Assembly: GCA_911728435.2 (NCBI GenBank)
Contig: OU452202.1
Span: forward strand, 25,957,135-26,021,134
DNA from: Apoderus coryli
Taxonomy: Eukaryota; Arthropoda; Insecta; Coleoptera; Attelabidae
DNA length: 64,000 nucleotides
Reading direction: 5' to 3'
The position numbers and the translations under genes were made by a program. Each line of letters starts with the position of its first letter. The stretch's first letter is position 1. The notes under the pieces are model-generated. The model was given only the letters and a program-made list of their open reading frames with translations. It was not told where the DNA came from and did not search any database. Below are positions 54,523 to 64,000 of this stretch, piece after piece.

Positions 54523-57500
54523 CGTCGATTATGTCATTTACATCGTTTATGTCATTTACGTCGTTTATGTCATTTACATCGTTTATGTCATTTACATCGT
54601 TTATGTCATTTACGTCGTTTATGTCATTTACGTCGTTTATGTCATTTACATCGTTTATGTCATTTACGTGGTTTATGTCATTTACATCGTTTATGTCATT
54701 TACGTGGTTTATGTCATTTACATCGTTTATGTCATTTACGTGGTTTATGTCATTTACATCGTTTATGTCATTTACGTCGATTATGTCATTTACATCGTTT
54801 ATGTCATTTACGTCGTTTATGTCATTTACATCGTTTATGTCATTTACGTCGTTTATGTCATTTACATCGTTTATGTCATTTACATCGTTTATGTCATTTA
54901 CATCGTTTATGTCATTTACGTCGTTTATGTCATTTACATCGTTTATGTCATTTACATCGTTTATGTCATTTACGTCGTTTATGTCATTTACGTCGTTTAT
55001 GTCATTTACGTCGTTTATGTCATTTACGTCGATTATGTCATTTACATCGTTTATGTCATTTACGTCGTTTATGTCATTTACATCGTTTATGTCATTTACG
55101 TCGTTTATGTCATTTACGTCGATTATGTCATTTACATCGTTTATGTCATTTACGTCGTTTATGTCATTTACATCGTTTATGTCATTTACGTCGTTTATGT
55201 CATTTACATCGTTTATGTCATTTACATCGTTTATGTCATTTACATCGTTTATGTCATTTACGTCGTTTATGTCATTTACATCGTTTATGTCATTTACATC
55301 GTTTATGTCATTTACGTCGTTTATGTCATTTACGTCGTTTATGTCATTTACATCGTTTATGTCATTTACGTCGTTTATGTCATTTACATCGTTTATGTCA
55401 TTTACGTCGTTTATATCATGTACATCGTTTATGTCATTTACGTCGTTTATGTCATGTACATCGTTTATGTAATTTACGTCGTTTATGTCATTTACATCGT
55501 TTATGTCATTTACGTCGTTTATGTCATGTACATCGTTTATGTCATTTACGTCGTTTATGTCATTTACGTCGTTTATGTCATGTACATCGTTTATGTCATT
55601 TACGTCGTTTATGTCATTTACATCGTTTATGTCATTTACGTCGTTTATGTCATGTACAGCGTTTATGTCATTTACGTCGTTTATGTCATTTACATCGTTT
55701 TTGTCATTTACATCGTTTATGTCATTTACATCGTTTATGTCATTTACGTCGTTTATGTCATGTACAGCGTTTATGTCATTTACGTCGTTTATGTCATTTA
55801 CATCGTTTTTGTCATTTACATCGTTTATGTCATTTACATCGTTTATGTCATTTACGTCGTTTATGTCATTTACATCGTTTATGTCATTTACGTGGTTTAT
55901 GTCATTTACATCGTTTATGTCATTTACGTGGTTTATGTCATTTACATCGTTTATGTCATTTACGTCGTTTATGTCATTTACATCGTTTATGTCATTTACG
56001 TCGTTTATGTCATTTACATCGTTTATGTCATTTACGTCGTTTATGTCATTTACATCGTTTATGTCATTTACGTCGTTTATGTCATTTACATCGTTTATGT
56101 CATTTACATCGTTTATGTCATTTACGTCGTTTATGTCATTTACATCGTTTATGTCATTTACGTCGTTTATGTCATTTACATCGTTTTTGTCATTTACATC
56201 GTTTATGTCATTTACATCGTTTATGTCATTTACGTCGTTTATGTCATTTACATCGTTTTTGTCATTTACATCGTTTATGTCATTTACATCGTTTATGTCA
56301 TTTACGTTGTTTATGTCATTTACATCGTTTATGTCATTTACGTCGTTTATGTCATGTACATCGTTTATGTCATTTACATCGTTTATGTCATTTACGTCGT
56401 TTATGTCATGTACAGCGTTTATGTCATTTACGTCGTTTATGTCATTTACATCGTTTTTGTCATTTACATCGTTTATGTCATTTACATCGTTTATGTCATT
56501 TACGTCGTTTATGTCATTTACATCGTTTATGTCATTTACGTGGTTTATGTCATTTACATCGTTTATGTCATTTACGTGGTTTATGTCATTTACATCGTTT
56601 ATGTCATTTACGTCGTTTATGTCATTTACATCGTTTATGTCATTTACGTCGTTTATGTCATTTACATCGTTTATGTCATTTACGTCGTTTATGTCATTTA
56701 CATCGTTTATGTCATTTACGTCGTTTATGTCATTTACATCGTTTATGTCATTTACATCGTTTATGTCATTTACGTCGTTTATGTCATTTACATCGTTTAT
56801 GTCATTTACGTCGTTTATGTCATTTACATCGTTTTTGTCATTTACATCGTTTATGTCATTTACATCGTTTATGTCATTTACGTTGTTTATGTCATTTACA
56901 TCGTTTATGTCATTTACGTCGTTTATGTCATTTACATCGTTTATGTCATTTACGTCGTTTATGTCATTTACATCGTTTATGTCATTTACGTCGTTTATGT
57001 CATTTACATCGTTTATGTCATTTACATCGTTTATGTCATTTACGTCGTTTATGTCATTTACATCGTTTATGTCATTTACGTCGTTTATGTCATTTACATC
57101 GTTTTTGTCATTTACATCGTTTATGTCATGTACATCATTTATGTCATTTACGTCCTTTATGTCATTTACATCGTTTATGTCATTTACGTCGTTTATGTCA
57201 TTTACATCGTTTATGTCATTTACGTCGTTTATGTCATTTACATCGTTTATGTCATTTACGTCGTTTATGTCATTTACATCGTTTTTGTCATTTACATCGT
57301 TTATGTCATTACGTCGTTTATGTCATGTACATCGTTTATGTCATTTACGTCGTTTATGTCATTTACATCGTTTATGTCATTTACGTCGTTTATGTCATTT
57401 ACATCGTTTATGTCATTTACGTCGTTTATGTCATTTACGTCGTTTATGTCATTTACATCGTTTATGTCATTTACGTCGTTTATGTCATTTACATCGTTTA

Positions 57501-58379
57501 TGTCATTTACGTCGTTTATGTCATTTACATCGTTTATGTCATTTACATCGTTTATGTCATTTACGTCGTTTATGTCATTTACATCGTTTATGTCATTTAC
57601 GTCGTTTATGTCATTTACATCGTTTATGTCATTTACGTCGTTTATGTCATTTACATCGTTTATGTCATTTACGTCGTTTATGTCATTTACATCGTTTATG
57701 TCATTTACATCGTTTATGTCATTTACGTCGTTTATGTCATTTACATCGTTTATGTCATTTACATCGTTTATGTCATTTACATCGTTTATGTCATTTACGT
57801 CGTTTATGTCATTTACATCGTTTATGTCATTTACGTCGTTTATGTCATTTACATCGTTTATGTCATTTACATCGTTTATGTCATTTACGTCGTTTATGTC
57901 ATTTACATCGTTTATGTCATTTACGTCGTTTATGTCATGTACATCGTTTATGTCATTTACATCGTTTATGTCATTTACGTCGTTTATGTCATGTACATCG
58001 TTTATGTCATTTACGTCGTTTATGTCATTTACATCGTTTTTGTCATTTACATCGTTTATGTCATGTACATCATTTATGTCATTTACGTCCTTTATGTCAT
58101 TTACATCGTTTATGTCATTTACGTCGTTTATGTCATTTACATCGTTTATGTCATTTACGTCGTTTATGTCATTTACATCGTTTTTGTCATTTACATCGTT
58201 TATGTCATGTACATCATTTATGTCATTTACGTCCTTTATGTCATTTACATCGTTTATGTCATTTACGTCGTTTATGTCATTTACATCGTTTATGTCATTT
58301 ACGTCGTTTATGTCATTTACATCGTTTATGTCATGTACATCGTTTATGTCATTTACGTCGTTTATGTCATTTACATCGT

Positions 58380-61300
58380 TTATGTCATTTACGTCGTTTA
58401 TGTCATTTACATCGTTTTTGTCATTTACATCGTTTATGTCATGTACATCATTTATGTCATTTACGTCCTTTATGTCATTTACATCGTTTATGTCATTTAC
58501 GTCGTTTATGTCATTTACATCGTTTATGTCATGTACATAGTTTATGTCATTTACGTCGTTTATGTCATTTACATCGTTTTTGTCATTTACATCGTTTATG
58601 TCATGTACATCATTTATGTCATTTACGTCCTTTATGTCATTTACATCGTTTATGTCATTTACGTCGTTTATGTCATTTACATCGTTTATGTCATTTACGT
58701 CGTTTATGTCATTTACATCGTTTATGTCATGTACATCGTTTATGTCATTTACGTCGTTTATGTCATTTACATCGTTTTTGTCATTTACATCGTTTATGTC
58801 ATGTACATCATTTATGTCATTTACGTCCTTTATGTCATTTACATCGTTTATGTCATTTACGTCGTTTTTGTCATTTACATCGTTTATGTCATGTACATCA
58901 TTTATGTCATTTACGTCCTTTATGTCATTTACATCGTTTATGTCATTTACGTCGTTTATGTCATTTACATCGTTTATGTCATGTACATCGTTTATGTCAT
59001 TTACGTCGTTTATGTCATTTACATCGTTTTTGTCATTTACATCGTTTATGTCATGTACATCATTTATGTCATTTACGTCCTTTATGTCATTTACATCGTT
59101 TATGTCATTTACGTCGTTTATGTCATTTACATCGTTTATGTCATTTACGTCGTTTATGTCATTTACATCGTTTTTGTCATTTACATCGTTTATGTCAGGT
59201 ACATCATTTATGTCATTTACGTCCTTTATGTCATTTACATCGTTTATGTAATTTACGTCGTTTATATCATTTGCATCGTTTTTGTCATTTACATCGTTTA
59301 TGTCATTTACGTCGTTTATGTCATTTACATCGTTTATGTCATTTACATCGTTTATGTCATTTACGTCGTTTATGTCATTTACATCGTTTTTGTCATTTAC
59401 ATCGTTTATGTCATTTACATCGTTTATGTCATTTACGTCGTTTATGTCATTTACATCGTTTATGTCATTTACGTGGTTTATGTCATTTACATCGTTTATG
59501 TCATTTACGTCGTTTATGTCATTTACATCGTTTATGTCATTTACGTCGTTTATGTCATTTACATCGTTTATGTCATTTACATCGTTTATGTCATTTACGT
59601 CGTTTATGTCATTTACATCGTTTATGTCATTTACGTCGTTTATGTCATTTACATCGTTTATGTCATTTACATCGTTTATGTCATTTACGTCGTTTATGTC
59701 ATTTACGTCGTTTATGTCATGTACATCGTTTATGTCATTTACGTCGTTTATGTCATTTACGTCGTTTATGTCATTTACATCGTTTTTGTCATTTGCGTCG
59801 TTTATGTCATGTACATCGTTTATGTCATTTACGTCGTTTATGTCATTTACATCGTTTATGTCATTTACGTCGTTTATGTCATGTACAGCGTTTATGTCAT
59901 TTACGTCGTTTATGTCATTTACATCGTTTTTGTCATTTACATCGTTTATGTCATTTACGTCGTTTATGTCATTTACATCGTTTATGTCATTTACGTCGTT
60001 TATGTCATTTACATCGTTTATGTCATTTACGTCGTTTATGTCATTTACGTCGTTTTTGTCATTTACATCGTTTATGTCATTTACGTCGTTTATGTCATTT
60101 ACGTCGTTTATGTCATTTACATCGTTTCTGTCATTTTGTCGTTTATGTCATTTACATCGTTTATGTCATTTACGTCGTTTATGTCATTTACATCGTTTAT
60201 GTCATTTACGTCGTTTATGTCATTTACATCGTTTTTGCCATTTACATCGTTTATGTCATTTACATCGTTTATGTCATTTACGTCCTTTATGTCATTTACA
60301 TCGTTTATGTCATTTACGTCGTTTATGTCATTTACATCGTTTATGTCATTTACGTCGTTTATGTCATTTACATCGTTTATGTCATGTACATCGTTTATGT
60401 CATTTACGTCGTTTATGTCATTTACGTCGTTTATGTCATTTACATCGTTTTTGTCATTTACATCGTTTATGTCATGTACATCATTTATGTCATTTACGTC
60501 CTTTATGTCATTTACATCGTTTATGTCATTTACGTCGTTTATGTCATTTACATCGTTTATGTCATGTACATAGTTTATGTCATTTACGTCGTTTATGTCA
60601 TTTACATCGTTTTTGTCATTTACATCGTTTATGTCATGTACATCATTTATGTCATTTACGTCCTTTATGTCATTTACATCGTTTATGTCATTTACGTCGT
60701 TTATGTCATTTACATCGTTTATGTCATTTACGTCGTTTATGTCATTTACATCGTTTATGTCATGTACATCGTTTATGTCATTTACGTCGTTTATGTCATT
60801 TACATCGTTTTTGTCATTTACATCGTTTATGTCATGTACATCATTTATGTCATTTACGTCCTTTATGTCATTTACATCGTTTATGTCATTTACGTCGTTT
60901 TTGTCATTTACATCGTTTATGTCATGTACATCATTTATGTCATTTACGTCCTTTATGTCATTTACATCGTTTATGTCATTTACGTCGTTTATGTCATTTA
61001 CATCGTTTATGTCATGTACATCGTTTATGTCATTTACGTCGTTTATGTCATTTACATCGTTTTTGTCATTTACATCGTTTATGTCATGTACATCATTTAT
61101 GTTATTTACGTCCTTTATGTCATTTACATCGTTTATGTCATTTACGTCGTTTATGTCATTTACATCGTTTATGTCATTTACGTCGTTTATGTCATTTACA
61201 TCGTTTTTGTCATTTACATCGTTTATGTCATGTACATCATTTATGTCATTTACGTCCTTTATGTCATTTACATCGTTTATGTAATTTACGTCGTTTATAT

Positions 61301-62330
61301 CATTTGCATCGTTTTTGTCATTTACATCGTTTATGTCATTTACGTCGTTTATGTCATTTACATCGTTTATGTCATTTACATCGTTTATGTCATTTACGTC
61401 GTTTATGTCATTTACATCGTTTTTGTCATTTACATCGTTTATGTCATTTACATCGTTTATGTCATTTACGTCGTTTATGTCATTTACATCGTTTATGTCA
61501 TTTACGTGGTTTATGTCATTTACATCGTTTATGTCATTTACGTCGTTTATGTCATTTACATCGTTTATGTCATTTACGTCATTTATGTCATTTACATCGT
61601 TTATGTCATTTACATCGTTTATGTCATTTACGTCGTTTATGTCATTTACATCGTTTATGTCATTTACGTCGTTTATGTCATTTACATCGTTTATGTCATT
61701 TACATCGTTTATGTCATTTACGTCGTTTATGTCATTTACGTCGTTTATGTCATGTACATCGTTTATGTCATTTACGTCGTTTATGTCATTTACGTCGTTT
61801 ATGTCATTTACATCGTTTTTGTCATTTGCGTCGTTTATGTCATGTACATCGTTTATGTCATTTACGTCGTTTATGTCATTTACATCGTTTATGTCATTTA
61901 CGTCGTTTATGTCATGTACAGCGTTTATGTCATTTACGTCGTTTATGTCATTTACATCGTTTTTGTCATTTACATCGTTTATGTCATTTACGTCGTTTAT
62001 GTCATTTACATCGTTTATGTCATTTACGTCGTTTATGTCATTTACATCGTTTATGTCATTTACGTCGTTTATGTCATTTACGTCGTTTTTGTCATTTACA
62101 TCGTTTATGTCATTTACGTCGTTTATGTCATTTACGTCGTTTATGTCATTTACATCGTTTATGTCATTTTGTCGTTTATGTCATTTACATCGTTTATGTC
62201 ATTTACGTCGTTTATGTCATTTACATCGTTTATGTCATTTACGTCGTTTATGTCATTTACATCGTTTTTGCCATTTACATCGTTTATGTCATTTACATCG
62301 TTTATGTCATTTACGTCGTTTATGTCATTT
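58380..62330. repeat. Higher-order duplication inside the satellite, 2033-bp offset
   Basis: About 58380-60300 matches about 60413-62330 at a constant offset of 2033 bp (113 units minus one base). Shared markers are TACATAG at 58533/60566, TTTATATCATTTGCATCG at 59261/61294, TCATTTTGTC at 60131/62164 and TTTTTGCCATTTAC at about 60232/62265. Differences are few, for example CAGGTACATC at about 59195, GTTATTTACG at about 61101 and TTTCTGTC at 60125. The boundaries are approximate. Confidence 0.85.
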
Positions 62331-63674
62331 ACATCGTTTATGTCATTTACGTCGTTTATGTCATTTACGTCGTTTATGTCATGTACATCGTTTATGTCAT
62401 TTACATCGTTTATGTCATTTACGTCGTTTATGTCATTTACGTCGTTTATGTCATGTACATCGTTTATGTCATTTACGTCGTTTATGTCATTTACATCGTT
62501 TATGTCATTTACGTCGTTTATGTCATTTACATCGTTTATGTCATTTACGTCGTTTATGTCATGTACAGCGTTTATGTCATTCACGTCGTTTATGTCATTT
62601 ATATCGTTTTTGTCTTTTACATCGTTTATGTCATTTACGTCGTTTATGTCATTTACATCGTTTATGTCATTTACGTCGTTTATGTCATTTACGTCGTTTA
62701 TGTCATTTACATCGTTTATGTAATTTACGTCGTTTATGTCATTTACGTCGTTTATGTCATTTACATCGTTTTTGTCATTTACATCGTTTGTCATTTACAT
62801 CGTTTATGTCATTTACATCGTTTATGTCATTTACGTCGTTTATGTCATGTACATCGTTTATGTCATTTACGTCGTTTATGTCATTTACATCGTTTATGTC
62901 ATTTACGTCGTTTATGTCATGTACATCGTTTATGTCATTTACGTCGTTTATGTCATGTACATCGTTTATGTCATTTACGTCGTTTATGTCATTTACATCG
63001 TTTATGTCATTTACGTCGTTTATGTCATGTACAGCGTTTATGTCATTTACGTCGTTTATGTCATTTACATCGTTTTTGTCATTTACATCGTTTATGTCAT
63101 TTACGTCGTTTATGTCATTTACATCGTTTATGTCATTTACGTCGTTTATGTCATTTACATCGTTTATGTCATTTACGTCGTTTATGTCATTTACGTCGTT
63201 TTTGTCATTTACATCGTTTATGTCATTTACGTCGTTTATGTCATTTACGTCGTTTATGTCATTTACATCGTTTATGTCATTTACGTCGTTTATGTCATTT
63301 ACATCGTTTATGTCATTTACGTCGTTTATGTCATTTACATCGTTTATGTCATTTACGTCGTTTATGTCATTTACATCGTTTTTGCCATTTACATCGTTTA
63401 TGTCATTTACATCGTTTATGTCATTTACGTCGTTTATGTCATTTACATCGTTTATGTCATTTACGTCGTTTATGTCATTTACGTCGTTTATGTCATGTAC
63501 ATCGTTTATGTCATTTACATCGTTTATGTCATTTACGTCGTTTATGTCATTTACGTCGTTTATGTCATGTACATCGTTTATGTCATTTACGTCGTTTATG
63601 TCATTTACATCGTTTATGTCATTTACGTCGTTTATGTCATTTACATCGTTTATGTCATTTACGTCGTTTATGTC
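61900..63674. repeat. Second higher-order duplication, offset about 1114 bp
   Basis: Variant monomers in about 61900-62560 recur in about 63013-63674: ATGTACAGCG at 61914/63027, TTTTTGCCATTTAC at about 62265/63379 and ATGTACATCG at 62381/63495. The offset is 1113-1114, changing by the single-base deletion near 62167. Confidence 0.7.
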
Positions 63675-64000
63675 ATTTACATCGTTTATGTCATTTACGT
63701 CGTTTATGTCATTTACATCGTTTATGTCATTTACGTCGTTTATGTCATTTACATCGTTTATGTCATTTACATCGTTTATGTCATTTACGTCGTTTATGTC
63801 ATTTACATCGTTTTTGTCATTTACATCGTTTATGTCATTTACGTCGTTTATGTCATTTACATCGTTTATGTCATGTATGTCGTTTATGTCATTTACATCG
63901 TTTATGTCATTTACGTCGTTTATGTCATTTACATCGTTTTTGTCATTTACATCGTTTATGTCATTTACGTCGTTTATGTCATTCACATCGTTTATGTCAT

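Larger units (their letters stand above)
54523..64000. repeat. 18-bp satellite array (continues past the window)
   Basis: The monomer is TTTATGTCATTTACRTCG, with R (A or G) tending to alternate, giving a 36-bp pseudo-dimer. About 9.48 kb, some 525 units. Common variants are TTTTTGTCATTTAC, GTCATGTACATCG, ATCATTTATG, GTCCTTTATG, GTGGTTTATG and ACAGCG. I noticed only four register breaks: one base lost near 57309, one near 60134 and its copy near 62167, and two near 62786. The 18-nt period leaves plus frames MSFTSF, YVIYIV and LCHLHR and minus frame NDINDV open, hence very long repeat ORFs that I do not treat as genes. Confidence 0.97.

Noticed and set aside
54531..63986. Very long open frames (up to 2,412 codons) in the satellite
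   Set aside because: They follow from an 18-bp monomer without stops, occur in several overlapping frames at once, switch repeat phase at indels, and show no promoter, splice or domain evidence.
54523..64000. CRISPR-like or telomeric array
   Set aside because: Direct 18-bp repeats without unique spacers are not CRISPR, and the monomer is unlike insect telomere repeats (TTAGG or TCAGG).

Overview
The window looks like insect (arthropod) nuclear DNA. It is AT-rich, has no operons or bacterial signals, and is packed with decayed animal transposons: non-LTR retrotransposons (LINEs), mariner, Tc1/mariner-like, hAT, tyrosine-recombinase (Crypton-like) and a DDE-like element, plus hairpin MITEs and foldback elements. 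The order of insect cannot be decided from the sequence. I recognise no intact host gene, tRNA or rRNA in the 64 kb.

Layout. 0-2.8 kb: mostly featureless, with a C-terminal piece of an insect repeat-associated protein at 318-680. 2.8-6.8 kb: a 5'-truncated LINE (family A) split at its reverse-transcriptase ADD motif by a 2.5-kb insertion. That insertion is the most striking object in the window: a retrozyme-like array of 333-bp units, each carrying a complete type I hammerhead ribozyme, arranged head to head (three ribozymes on the minus strand, four on the plus strand) and flanked by a 13-bp target-site duplication. 7.9-8.9 kb: a dead mariner. 10.6-13.3 kb: foldback and tandem repeats. 15-17 kb: a foldback element holding a LINE fragment. 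17.5-21.5 kb: Tc1/mariner-like remnants, a LINE C-terminus and degenerate tandem repeats with a 105-bp palindrome. 22.5-25.3 kb: two LINEs that have both lost the catalytic core by internal deletion. 26.4-28.7 kb: a hairpin MITE, a 170-bp tandem repeat and a perfect 66-bp palindrome. 30.8-32.5 kb: an 857-bp tandem duplication, each copy holding a tyrosine-recombinase N-terminal domain. 37-44.5 kb: three more LINEs, one broken in its visible coding part only by a single nonsense codon. 46.6-49.2 kb: hAT, Crypton-like, RTE-like and DDE-like remnants side by side. 49.8-51 kb: a family A LINE inserted into a hairpin MITE.

54.5-64 kb: one satellite block of an 18-bp monomer (about 525 units), running off the right edge. 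Because 18 is a multiple of three it leaves three plus frames and one minus frame open, producing ORFs of up to 2,412 codons that I regard as non-genic. The block contains higher-order duplications with offsets of 2033 bp and about 1114 bp.

The parts do not form a pathway; they record nested transposition. The likely functional product is RNA: the retrozyme units should self-cleave into 333-nt monomers, and their mobilisation in trans by a LINE or Penelope-type reverse transcriptase is inferred, not shown.
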